Assembly: GCF_008974245.1 (NCBI RefSeq)
Contig: NZ_BBZI01000005.1
Span: forward strand, 1 to 64,000
Length of the DNA stretch: 64,000 bases
Direction of reading: 5' to 3'
Source: Streptomyces abyssomicinicus
Lineage (GTDB): Bacteria; Actinomycetota; Actinomycetes; Streptomycetales; Streptomycetaceae
The translations under genes were made by a program, and so were the position numbers. This document shows positions 17,306 to 25,462 of this stretch, one piece after another. The notes beneath the pieces were generated by a model, which worked only from the letters and a program-made list of their open reading frames with translations, did not search any database and was not told the DNA's origin. Positions within the stretch are counted from its first letter, which is position 1. Each line of letters starts with the position of its first letter.

Positions 17306-20164
17306 GTGACCGCAGCGATGCCCCCCGCACCGTCGTTCCGCGATCCCCGGCTGCCGTTCGAGAAGCGCGTCGAGGACCTTCTCGGGCGGCTCACCCTCGA
17401 CGAGAAGATCTCCCTGCTGCACCAGTTCGCGCCCGCCGTCGACCGGCTCGGCGTCGCCGCCTTCCGCACCGGCCAGGAAGCGCTGCACGGCGTCGCCTGG
17501 ATGGGCCCGGCGACGGTGTTCCCCCAGGCGGTCGGGCTCGGCGCGACCTGGAACACCGACCTGGTCCGCCGCGTCGGCGAGGCGGTCTCCCGCGAGGCGC
17601 GCGCCATGCGCGCCCGCGACGAGAGGGTCGGCCTCAACGTGTGGGCGCCGACGGTGAACCTGCTGCGCCACCCGCTGTGGGGCCGCAACGAGGAGGGCTA
17701 CTCGGAGGACCCGCGGCTCACCTCGGCGATCGCCACCGCCTACACCCGGGGGCTGCGCGGGGACCACCCGGTGTACTGGCGCACCGCCCCGGTGCTCAAG
17801 CACTGGCTCGCGCACAACAACGAGACCGGCCGCGACGTCACCTCCTCCTCCGTCCCCCCGCGCGTGCTCCACGAGTACGACCTGCGCGCCTTCGAGGAGA
17901 CCGTGCGGGCCGGGACGGCGGCCGGGGTGATGCCCGCCTACAACCTCGTCAACGGCCGCCCCAACCACGTCTCCCCCTACCTGGAGGAGCACCTGCGCAC
18001 CTGGACCGACGAGCCGCTGCTGGTGTGCTCGGACGCCGGGGCGCCGTCCAACCTGGTCGACTCCGAGCACTACTTCGACACCCACGAGGAGGCCACCGCG
18101 GCCGCCCTGCGGGCCGGCGTCGACAGCTTCACCGACCACGGTACGGACAGCTCGGTGATGACCGGGCGCATCACCCGGGCCCTCGAGAAGGGCCTGCTGA
18201 CCGAGGCCGACATCGACCGGGCGGCCCGCCGCCACCTGTCGGTCCGCTTCCGGCTCGGCGAGTTCGACCCCGGGGACGACCCGCACGCCCGCACCGCCGC
18301 GTTCGACACCCCCGCCCACCGGGAACTGGCCCGGGAGGCCGCCGAGCAGGCCGTGGTGCTGCTGAAGAACGACGACGGCCTGCTGCCCCTGCCGCCGGGA
18401 ACCCGGCTCGCGGTGGTCGGACTCCTCGCCGACGAGTGCAAGCTCGACTGGTACAGCGGCACGCTCCTCCACCGCTCCACCCCGCTGCAGGGACTGCGTG
18501 AGCGCTTCGGGGCGGAGCACGTGGAGTTCGCCGAGGGCGTGGACCGGGTACGGCTGCGCACCGCGGACGGCGCCTTCCTGGAGGTGCCCGCGGCCGACGA
18601 CGCCGGCGACGAGGCCCGCGGCGCGCAGGGGGCGCTCGACCCGGCGCTGCTGGCGGGCCGCACCGACCTGCCGCCGCTGGTCACCGGCGGCGCCGGCACC
18701 GTGCTGGACCTCGCCGACTGGGGCGAGGGCGTGCTCACGCTGCGGGCCCCGGACGGGCGGTACCTGTCGGCGGCGGAGGACGGCCGGGTGCGCGCCTCGG
18801 CCGAGCAACCGGGCGGCTGGGTCGTGCGGGAGACGTTCCGCCTGGAGCCGCGGGGAAGCGCCCACGTCCTGCGACACCTGGGCACCGGCCGCCCCGTCGT
18901 GGCCGACGCGGACGGGGTCCGGGTGGCCGCGGAGGGGGAGGACGCCGCCGAACTCTTCGACGTGGTGGTCGAGGAGCGCGGCGCCGACGCCGTCGCGCGG
19001 GCCGCCGCGCGGGCCGACGCGGTCGTGGTGGTGGCGGGCAACGACCCCCACATCAACGGCCGCGAGACCGAGGACCGCACCACGCTGCGCCTCCCCGGCC
19101 ACCAGCGGCGCCTGCTGCACGCCGCGCGCACCGCCAACCCGCGGACCGTGCTCGCCCTGGTCTCCTCCTACCCCTACGCGGTGCCGGCCGAGGCGCTGCC
19201 GGCGGTGCTCTGGACGGCCCACGGCGGCCAGGCCGCTGGCACCGCGCTCGCCCGGGTGCTCGCCGGCGACGTCTCGCCCGCCGGCCGCCTGCCGCAGACC
19301 TGGTACGCCGACGACGCCGACCTGCCCGGCCTGCTGGACTACGACGTCATCGGCTCACGCCAGACCTACCTGTACTTCGAGGGCGCGGCGCTCTTCCCCT
19401 TCGGCCACGGGCTGTCCTACGCGTCGTTCTCCTACACCGGACTGTCGGCGGCCGTCGTGGACGGCTCGCTGCGGGTGTCCTGCACGGTCACCAACACCGG
19501 GGAGGTCACGGCGGACGAGGTGGTGCAGCTGTACACGCGGGCGGTGGAGCCGCCGGTGGTCCGCCCGCGCCGCGAACTGGCCGCGCACCGGCGGGTGCGG
19601 CTGGCCCCGGGTGAGGCGGCCGAGCAGGTCTTCGACGTGCCGCTGCCGGACTTCGGGTTCTGGGACGTGGCCCGCGGCGGCCGGCGGGTGGCCCCGGGCC
19701 CCTACGAGCTGCTCGTCGGGGCGTCCAGCGAGGACGTCCGGCTGCGCGCCGTCGTCCACCTGCCGGGGGAGCCCGGCGCGCCGCGCCCGGTCGGGGTGTC
19801 CGGGCTGTCCGCGGCGGACTTCGACGAGCACTCCGGGGCCGCGGTCGTGGACCGCGCGAAGACGTCCGGCGACGCGGTCACCCCGGTGGACGGCCGCGCC
19901 GAACTCCTCTACCGGGCCTGTGACTTCGGCGAGGGTGTCACCTCGGTCACCGTCACCGTCGCGGGCGGCGGCACGGTGGAGGTCACCGCCGCGCCGGCCT
20001 CCGGCGGGGCCCCGGCCACGGCGACGCTCTCCCCGGCCGCCCCCACCGCCGGCCCGTACGACCACACCACCCTCACCGCGCCGTTCACCGCGTCGGGCGT
20101 GCGGGACGTCCGCGTCACCCTGCGCGGGGAACTCCGCCTCGCCGAGGTGCGCTTCACCGGCTGA
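17306..20164 (+). CDS. GH3 beta-glucosidase/xylosidase with extra domains (952 aa)
   Basis: The N-terminal barrel has the GH3 order of motifs, including QEALHGV, RNEEGYSEDP, KHWLAHNN and the nucleophile D243 in LLVCSDAGAP. The C-terminal sandwich starts near 340 (EAAEQAVVLLKNDDGLLPLP). It is interrupted at roughly residues 415-560 by an insert containing LRAPDGRYLSAAEDG, which resembles a fascin/beta-trefoil repeat. A fibronectin-III-like domain follows (LRVSCTVTNTGEVTADEVVQLY), and the last 120 or so residues form an extra beta-rich, CBM-like module. There is no signal peptide, so it should act on imported oligosaccharides. The GTG at 17306 follows AAGGGG. Confidence 0.9.
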   Translation: MTAAMPPAPSFRDPRLPFEKRVEDLLGRLTLDEKISLLHQFAPAVDRLGVAAFRTGQEALHGVAWMGPATVFPQAVGLGATWNTDLVRRVGEAVSREARAMRARDERVGLNVWAPTVNLLRHPLWGRNEEGYSEDPRLTSAIATAYTRGLRGDHPVYWRTAPVLKHWLAHNNETGRDVTSSSVPPRVLHEYDLRAFEETVRAGTAAGVMPAYNLVNGRPNHVSPYLEEHLRTWTDEPLLVCSDAGAPSNLVDSEHYFDTHEEATAAALRAGVDSFTDHGTDSSVMTGRITRALEKGLLTEADIDRAARRHLSVRFRLGEFDPGDDPHARTAAFDTPAHRELAREAAEQAVVLLKNDDGLLPLPPGTRLAVVGLLADECKLDWYSGTLLHRSTPLQGLRERFGAEHVEFAEGVDRVRLRTADGAFLEVPAADDAGDEARGAQGALDPALLAGRTDLPPLVTGGAGTVLDLADWGEGVLTLRAPDGRYLSAAEDGRVRASAEQPGGWVVRETFRLEPRGSAHVLRHLGTGRPVVADADGVRVAAEGEDAAELFDVVVEERGADAVARAAARADAVVVVAGNDPHINGRETEDRTTLRLPGHQRRLLHAARTANPRTVLALVSSYPYAVPAEALPAVLWTAHGGQAAGTALARVLAGDVSPAGRLPQTWYADDADLPGLLDYDVIGSRQTYLYFEGAALFPFGHGLSYASFSYTGLSAAVVDGSLRVSCTVTNTGEVTADEVVQLYTRAVEPPVVRPRRELAAHRRVRLAPGEAAEQVFDVPLPDFGFWDVARGGRRVAPGPYELLVGASSEDVRLRAVVHLPGEPGAPRPVGVSGLSAADFDEHSGAAVVDRAKTSGDAVTPVDGRAELLYRACDFGEGVTSVTVTVAGGGTVEVTAAPASGGAPATATLSPAAPTAGPYDHTTLTAPFTASGVRDVRVTLRGELRLAEVRFTG

Positions 20165-20169
20165 GGCGC

Positions 20170-20213
20170 CGCCCGGCGAGGCCCGCGGCCGCGCGGCGGG
20201 GCCTCGCCGGGCG
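20170..20213. terminator. Strong bidirectional hairpin
   Basis: A perfect 15-bp stem (arms 20170-20184 and 20199-20213) lies between the convergent GH3 and PIN-domain genes. Confidence 0.8.
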
Positions 20214-20216
20214 GGC

Positions 20217-20618
20217 CTACCGCAGCCCGATGACGACGATCTCGTCACCGCACAGTTTGCGCAGGTCGTCCTCGTCGGAGGTGAAGACGGTGACCGGTCC
20301 CGGATGCCGCAGGGCCACGGAGGCGAGCGCGGCGTCGATGGCGTACTTGTGCCCGTGGAGACCGGCCTCCCTGAGGAGTCCGACAGCTTCCTCGGCGACG
20401 TCCGCGGTCACCGGCTCGACATGGATGAGGGACAGCGCCCGGTGCCAGGCCGGCGTGTACGTCCTCACGTCGTACGCCTCGATCAAGGTCATGGAGGTGG
20501 TCATGACGCGGATGCCGCAGCGATGCGCCTCCTTGATCCGGGCGCCCATGCGGCGCTCACCGCGTACCCACCGGGACAGGCCCTCGCAGTCCAGGAGGTA
20601 GGCGGCGCCCCCTCTCAA
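20217..20618 (-). CDS. PIN-domain ribonuclease toxin, VapC-like (133 aa)
   Basis: The acidic residues of the PIN active site are in order: YLLDCEG near the N-terminus, TLIEAYD in the middle, KYAIDAALA, and FTSDEDDL near the C-terminus. VapC proteins cut tRNA or rRNA. The frame is open upstream to 20783 but only as an antisense extension of the antitoxin gene. A TTG at 20618 that overlaps the antitoxin stop (TTGA) gives a normal 133-residue PIN protein, so it is the preferred start. The gene is coupled to the antitoxin just upstream. Confidence 0.82.
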   Translation of the reverse strand: MRGGAAYLLDCEGLSRWVRGERRMGARIKEAHRCGIRVMTTSMTLIEAYDVRTYTPAWHRALSLIHVEPVTADVAEEAVGLLREAGLHGHKYAIDAALASVALRHPGPVTVFTSDEDDLRKLCGDEIVVIGLR

Positions 20619-20932
20619 GCCGCTGCCCCCCGCTGCCCCGGCCCGGACGACGGCAGGCCCGGCTCGCCCGTGCCGGCTTCCTGGGCCCTGGCCAGCTCCG
20701 CGTGCCGGCGTTCGGTCTCCCGCCGTTCGGCCTCCGCCTCCGCCAGCTCCGCCTCGGTGACCTCTCCGTACTCCCTCTCCCACCAGGTGACCGCCTCGCC
20801 CAGCCGGTCCTGCTCCCGGCGGCGCTCTATGGCAGCGGTGACGTAACGGCTGAACCCGCCGGGGCCCACCTCGGCGCGAATGGCCTCGGCCAGCTCCTCA
20901 GGGAGCGTGACGGTGTACTTCTTCGTTGCCAT
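20615..20932 (-). CDS. Antitoxin with ribbon-helix-helix-like N-terminus (105 aa)
   Basis: The N-terminus KKYTVTLPEELAEAIRAEVG is a typical RHH-type DNA-binding start, followed by GGFSRYVTAAIERRREQDRL. A charged Glu/Arg helical tail then probably wraps the PIN toxin. It overlaps the toxin gene by four bases. Antitoxins of this kind usually repress their own operon. The ATG at 20932 is the only start that gives the RHH fold. Confidence 0.82.
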   Translation of the reverse strand: MATKKYTVTLPEELAEAIRAEVGPGGFSRYVTAAIERRREQDRLGEAVTWWEREYGEVTEAELAEAEAERRETERRHAELARAQEAGTGEPGLPSSGPGQRGAAA

Positions 20933-21061
20933 ACCATCCACCATACCGAGTGTCGTGCGGGATTCGAGCCGGCCGGGCGAGGCGTGGTGACGGCTCGGAG
21001 CGTCTCCTCCCGCCGGAAGCCGGCTCCAAGGGCTCCATCTTCGCCGCCCCGCCGCCCCACC
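20933..21061. other. Upstream region of the toxin-antitoxin pair
   Basis: No gene is visible here. It should hold the promoter of the antitoxin-toxin operon. It ends at the decayed copy of the 2Fe-2S subunit gene. Confidence 0.5.
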
Positions 21062-21176
21062 GCCCTGATCGCGGCCCGGATGCGCGGTCAGGTCCCGCAG
21101 CGGCGGATGCCCGCGGATGCCGCTGGGCCGGCCCGGTGATCTCGCGGTCCTCCTCGGCGACGCGGCGGACCAGGGG
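21062..21176 (-). pseudogene. Decayed duplicate of the C-terminus of the 2Fe-2S subunit gene
   Basis: About 115 bp align by eye with 27303-27418, the end of the intact small-subunit gene. They share GCCCTGATCGCGGC at one end, TGATCTCGCGG and TCCTCGGCGAC in the middle and GGCGGACCAGGG at the other, at roughly 80-85 percent identity. The copy has small insertions and substitutions and no usable reading frame. Orientation is the same as the intact gene. The two copies bracket about 6.1 kb of accessory genes. Confidence 0.75.
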
Positions 21177-21215
21177 TACGGAGCCCCGACGCACCGGCTG
21201 CCCGGGGCCGCCCGG

Positions 21216-21275
21216 GGGGCTCCGTAGCCGTGGCCGGGGCTCCGCAGCCGTGCCAGGGGCTCTGCAGCCGTGCCG
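21216..21275. repeat. Three tandem copies of a 20-bp unit
   Basis: The units begin at 21216, 21236 and 21256; the consensus is GGGGCTCCGCAGCCGTGCC plus one base, with one to three differences between copies. They lie just beyond the decayed 2Fe-2S fragment. Confidence 0.8.
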
Positions 21276-21341
21276 GGGCCGTACGAGCGGCCCATGAGCC
21301 GCGCGGCGGAGGCCGCGCCGCCCACTGCGGCTGCGACCGCG

Positions 21342-21467
21342 TCACCCCGACAGGAACGGGCTCGGCTCCCCGTGCCGGAAGACGTCGACGCTGTCCCGCG
21401 CCCGGGTCGCGGCGACGAAGACCAGTGAGCAGGCCCGCTGAAGTTCGCGCCGCCGCCCGCCTGCGAG
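21342..21467 (-). pseudogene. C-terminal remnant of a UvrD-like helicase
   Basis: The last 40 or so codons of a minus-strand frame read ACSLVFVAATRARDSVDVF then GEPSPFL and stop at 21342. This matches the end of UvrD/Rep superfamily-1 helicases, where motif VI (VAATRARD) is followed by a GEPSPFL-type tail. Nothing upstream in the frame resembles a helicase, so the rest of the gene is gone. Confidence 0.65.
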
Positions 21468-21512
21468 GTGCCGGGCGCACGGCCGGGACCGAGAATGGCG
21501 TCGTCGACTTTG

Positions 21513-22032
21513 ACCGATTGGTGCGTTGGTGGAGGACGTGTACGCCTTCGCGGCGACCGCCCGAGGACCCGCGCCGGCTGTCAGCGGGACGCGCTTGCGG
21601 TGATGAACCGGGAGGCCGACGGTCCTCGCGGGTGGGTCATCTTGGACTGGGACAAGAACAACGACGACGAGCGGACCGTGAGCCGGCCGTGCCTTCCCTT
21701 CGTCCGGTTGCCCGGGGCGGAACTGGAGAACCGGCTGCACCCCCTCACGGCCCGGACGGCGGGCGACTGGGTCACCATGCCGGACCTGAACCGATCGGCT
21801 TCGACGCCCTCGGGCACGCCCTCGAGTCAGCCGTTCTGGGATACGGCCACGACGAGGCGGAGCCCAGATCCCCCCACTGGAGACAGCGGCCCAGCGGGAG
21901 GCACGCGAGGCCAGGCTGAACCTGCTCCAGCAGGTCATGGGGACCTACACGTCGACCGAAGCCGTGGAGAAGCACGACGGAATCACGGACAGCCTCGGGC
22001 GCATGGCCGCCGGGCACATTGAGCACGTTTGA
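21513..22032 (+). pseudogene. Decayed gene of unknown function with several frameshifts
   Basis: Plausible protein-like segments follow one another in three different frames: ALVEDVYAFAATARG, then GPRGWVILDWDKNNDDERT through a long stretch, then IGFDALGHALESAVLGYGHD, then ARLNLLQQVMGTYTSTEAVE to a TGA at 22030. At least three shifts are needed to join them. The family is not recognised. The 3' end overlaps the start of the ATPase fragment on the other strand. Confidence 0.5.
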
Positions 22033-22143
22033 CTTCCCCACGCCGTTCGGACCCACCAGCACGGTGAGCGGGCCGAGCGGGATGCTCACATCACGCAGGC
22101 TGCGGAAGTTCTCCACGTGCAGTTCTAGGAGACGGCCGGACAT
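22018..22143 (-). pseudogene. N-terminal remnant of an OLD/RecF-like ABC-type ATPase
   Basis: An ATG at 22143 starts MSGRLLELHVENFRSLRDV, and the P-loop VGPNGVGKSN follows near residue 30. This is the usual beginning of AAA_15/OLD-nuclease and RecF-like ATPases. After about 42 residues the frame turns into unrelated sequence, so only the first strand and Walker A remain. A UvrD-like tail lies 0.6 kb downstream on the same strand. Confidence 0.65.
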
Positions 22144-22213
22144 GGCGGGGCGGAGTGCACCAGTACGGCAGGAGGACGGGGTGGGGCAGAAGCGGCTCGG
22201 TGTGGAGATGCGC

Positions 22214-25200
22214 TCACTCCGTCTCCCGCAGCTGCAGCAGGAGGGCCTCGGCCTCAGGGCAGAGGACGCCCTCCTCCAGGAGATTCTGGAGGAGGGGATT
22301 CCAGGCGCCTTCGGACGCGGTCTGGGAGCACGCCGTCACAGCGGCGCACTGGCCACCGCACTGCCATTTGCCGATGAAGGCCACCAGTTCCTCCGGGGTG
22401 GTGACGCCCTTTCCCACCGCGCGGACCAGAAGCATTTCTCCCAGAGTCCTGCCTCGGCCCCGGACGGGCAGGACTCCGGAGGCGGCGCCCGTTCCGTACA
22501 CCTCGAGTGCCGTGCGCGCCTGTTCCCAGCGCTCGGCCGGAGGGCTGGTCAAGGCGCATTCGAAACAGGTGCGCACCAGCGCGACCCAGGCCTTCGCGGG
22601 CTCCCCCGCGCATTCGCCGCTGTGCGCCGCGTTCCGCAGGAGCACCTGCAATTCCCGACGGTGGGGCTCCGCGTTGTCAGGAAAGGCGCGGAGCCAACTG
22701 TCGAAGGTGGTGTACAGCGCCTGCCGCTCGCCGGGAGTGGCGTCCGGTCCGGTGCAGCCGAGGAGCGCGGGCGTGGCGTCCTTTGCCTGCCGGTGTCCTT
22801 GGCGCAGGAGTTTGTCCAGCATGGAGAGAGCCGCGCGGCGCGTTCCGCTCCACCGGGAGGAGAGCAGGTGCCGCCACTGCGCGGCGGTGAGGACCGTGCC
22901 GTTCCCGGACGCCTGCGGCAGCCTGCTGGCCGCCTGCCGGGCGGTGACGTCGTGGGCGTGACCTGCCGAGACGACGACCACTTCGTCCAGGGAAAGCCTT
23001 CGTACGGTCTCGCGGTCGAGGGTGCCTTCCAGGAGCCGGTCGGTTCCCCGCTGCCGCTCCGGCGGGGCCGTCCGCGCCAGCAGGCGATCCAGCCGGGTCT
23101 TCTCCTCGGGGGAGGCGATGAAGGAGGAGACACGTCGTCCAAGCCCATAGAGGACGGCTCGGACTTCGTCGGAATATGTCTTGTCCCAGGGGAGGGGAAG
23201 GGACTGGAACCAGGTCGCGACCTCCGTGGCGACGTCCGGCTCGGAACACAGGTCCCCCAGCACGTTCGCCGCGCGCTTCCGGACTTCCACAGCGCCGGAG
23301 CCCGCGTCCAGACACCGCCACAAGGCGTCCCGCAGTACGGGCCGTTCCCTGGCGAGGAGCCGTGCCGTGTGCTGGGCCAACCGGGAGTTCGGAAACGTGT
23401 CCGTGTCGGTGATCAGTTTGTCCAGCACGCGTTCCGCCATCGGTTCCGCCTCGAGGAGCGCCGTGGCGACGAACCGGGCACCCTCGTCCGCGGGGACGAA
23501 GACGTCGTCGGGCAGCGCCACGAGGAACCGGAGGAAGGTGTTCCTGCTTCCGGCCGGTGTTCCTGGCGTGCCCACCAGACGGATGTACACCTCGCGGACT
23601 TTGCGGCCCGCGGCCTCGAAGTCCTCCTGGACGGCTTGAACGGTTTCCACGGACACCGGGGCGCCTACCTCCAACGCGGGCCCCAGCATGTCCTGGAGAG
23701 CTTCGTCCGGCTGCCGGACGACCGTGGGCCCCCGCCGGGGCCAGTCCGCTCTGCGCGCATGCACCGCCCGGATGCCGGGGGCCAGGTCGGCCACATCGTC
23801 CCCCGGCCGTCGGCGGACGGACAACAGACCGAACAACGCGACGGAGGCGGAGACCTGTTGATGCGGAAGGTCGCGCAGTCCGCCGAGGGCGACGGCCCGA
23901 GCGGCGTCCAGGCCGGGTTCGGTCACCGCTTCCAGTGCGTCCCACAGCGAGACGATCCGCTGGTCGAGCCGTCCGGTCGCCTCCTGGGCGAGGCCGCTGA
24001 TGTGAGCGCTGTTGCCGCAGTTGGCGACGGCGAAGGCGGTGTTGCGGAAGATGCCGAGGTCATCGAGGCGGAGTTCGGGCACCACGTCGTCGAGCCGGTG
24101 AAGTACGTCCTCCATTCCCAGCAGGTGCCGAAGGACCGGTAGCGCGAACCCGTACCCCGCCGGGTCGCTGCAGAGCCGCTGATAGAACTCCCGCCGCTCG
24201 TCGTCGAGTTCGACAAGCCAGTGGGCAACGGCGTACTCGGCGAGGGTCTGGTGCCGGAACTCCACCACCTTGATCGGCATCGCTCCTTGTTCGACCTCGT
24301 TGAGGAAACCGTCGTCGCAGAGCTCTTGGAGCGCGGCCCTGCGCCGCGCGCTGCCCGTGTCCAGCCCGGCGGGCCCACCGCCGGCCGTTCCCGTCAGACG
24401 GTTCCTGGTCAGCCGGTCCTGGAATCGGGTACGGGACTCCCGCCACAGCAGCGAGGCCATGTATCGGCAGAGGGCCTCTTTGTCCTCGATCCGTTCGTCC
24501 ATGGCCTCCTGGGAACCGGTCAAACGGGTGCTCGACACCTTCTCCGCCCAGTACCGGGCGTAGAGACCGCTGGTGGTGAGGTCCTGGGGCACGTGTCCGT
24601 CGGTGCCGCCGAAGATCTCGCACACCATCCCGAGCAGGAGCGGGCTGCTGAGAAGGCGGCGCAGCCCGACGTGCGCGCCGCCGGACGAGATGGTGATCAG
24701 CCGTTGGCCGAACTCTTCCTCGCCGATCGCCGGGCGGATGCCCTTGGCCGTCAGATACTGCCGGGTGAAGTCGACGATCTCCTGCTGATCCAGGGCAGGC
24801 ACGGACTTGACGACGGCCTTGTGGCCGCCTTCGTCCACCAGCGTGGTCAGCGGTCCGCAGTACGCGCTGTACTCGCGGGGGCGGCAGGTCAGCACGATCG
24901 TGGTGCCGGTGGCGGAGAGTTCCGAGAGATAGGCGCACAGGGGGTCGGCCCACTGGCGGGAGAGCAGCAGGTCCAGGGTGTCGAGCAGGAGGACCCGGCC
25001 CTCGCCCGAGAACTGCTCGAGCGCCGCGGTGAGCCGGCCCGCGCCGGACGCCGCGCCGAAGGCCTGGTCCAGGGATTCGGACGCCAGGGCCGTGGCGAGG
25101 GGAAGCTGGCCCGTCAACGGCGCCGACGCGGCTGTCGGCGGCGACTCCGGGAGGAGGACCTGGTCGCAGCGGACCATGACGGGGGTCGAGGGCCCGGAGC

Positions 25201-25462
25201 TGCCCAGCAGTTCGTACAGGTGCCCCAGGAGAACCGTCTTGCCCGAACCGGCGTCGGCGACGACGCTCAACAGGCCTCCGCCCTCCGCGCGCATGTCCTG
25301 CACCAGAGGAAACACGATGTCCGCGGTCACTGCGCGGGCGAGCAGCGGCACACGCCGAGGCTTGAACTCCTGGATCAGCGCGCGTTGACCGGCCCGGAAG
25401 CGTCGTTCGGCGCTCGAATCGTCATGGGCGCCGACGAGGCCGGTGGTGACGCCGTTGGTCAT
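22214..25462 (-). CDS. STAND/NACHT-like P-loop NTPase with helical repeat C-terminus (1082 aa)
   Basis: The NTPase core has Walker A DAGSGKTV (residues 70-77), Walker B RVLLLDTLD (156-164) and TTIVLTCRPREYSAY (187-201). A helical segment LLSSPLLLGMVCEIFGG follows, as in NACHT modules. From about residue 420 to the end the protein looks like alpha-helical repeats of HEAT/ARM type, suited to sensing. No effector domain was recognised. Its ATG overlaps the stop of a small membrane-protein gene (ATGA at 25459-25462), so the pair is one unit. STAND NTPases of this shape include antiphage and signalling proteins; a defence role is inferred from domain type and from surrounding gene debris. Confidence 0.8.
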   Translation of the reverse strand: MTNGVTTGLVGAHDDSSAERRFRAGQRALIQEFKPRRVPLLARAVTADIVFPLVQDMRAEGGGLLSVVADAGSGKTVLLGHLYELLGSSGPSTPVMVRCDQVLLPESPPTAASAPLTGQLPLATALASESLDQAFGAASGAGRLTAALEQFSGEGRVLLLDTLDLLLSRQWADPLCAYLSELSATGTTIVLTCRPREYSAYCGPLTTLVDEGGHKAVVKSVPALDQQEIVDFTRQYLTAKGIRPAIGEEEFGQRLITISSGGAHVGLRRLLSSPLLLGMVCEIFGGTDGHVPQDLTTSGLYARYWAEKVSSTRLTGSQEAMDERIEDKEALCRYMASLLWRESRTRFQDRLTRNRLTGTAGGGPAGLDTGSARRRAALQELCDDGFLNEVEQGAMPIKVVEFRHQTLAEYAVAHWLVELDDERREFYQRLCSDPAGYGFALPVLRHLLGMEDVLHRLDDVVPELRLDDLGIFRNTAFAVANCGNSAHISGLAQEATGRLDQRIVSLWDALEAVTEPGLDAARAVALGGLRDLPHQQVSASVALFGLLSVRRRPGDDVADLAPGIRAVHARRADWPRRGPTVVRQPDEALQDMLGPALEVGAPVSVETVQAVQEDFEAAGRKVREVYIRLVGTPGTPAGSRNTFLRFLVALPDDVFVPADEGARFVATALLEAEPMAERVLDKLITDTDTFPNSRLAQHTARLLARERPVLRDALWRCLDAGSGAVEVRKRAANVLGDLCSEPDVATEVATWFQSLPLPWDKTYSDEVRAVLYGLGRRVSSFIASPEEKTRLDRLLARTAPPERQRGTDRLLEGTLDRETVRRLSLDEVVVVSAGHAHDVTARQAASRLPQASGNGTVLTAAQWRHLLSSRWSGTRRAALSMLDKLLRQGHRQAKDATPALLGCTGPDATPGERQALYTTFDSWLRAFPDNAEPHRRELQVLLRNAAHSGECAGEPAKAWVALVRTCFECALTSPPAERWEQARTALEVYGTGAASGVLPVRGRGRTLGEMLLVRAVGKGVTTPEELVAFIGKWQCGGQCAAVTACSQTASEGAWNPLLQNLLEEGVLCPEAEALLLQLRETE

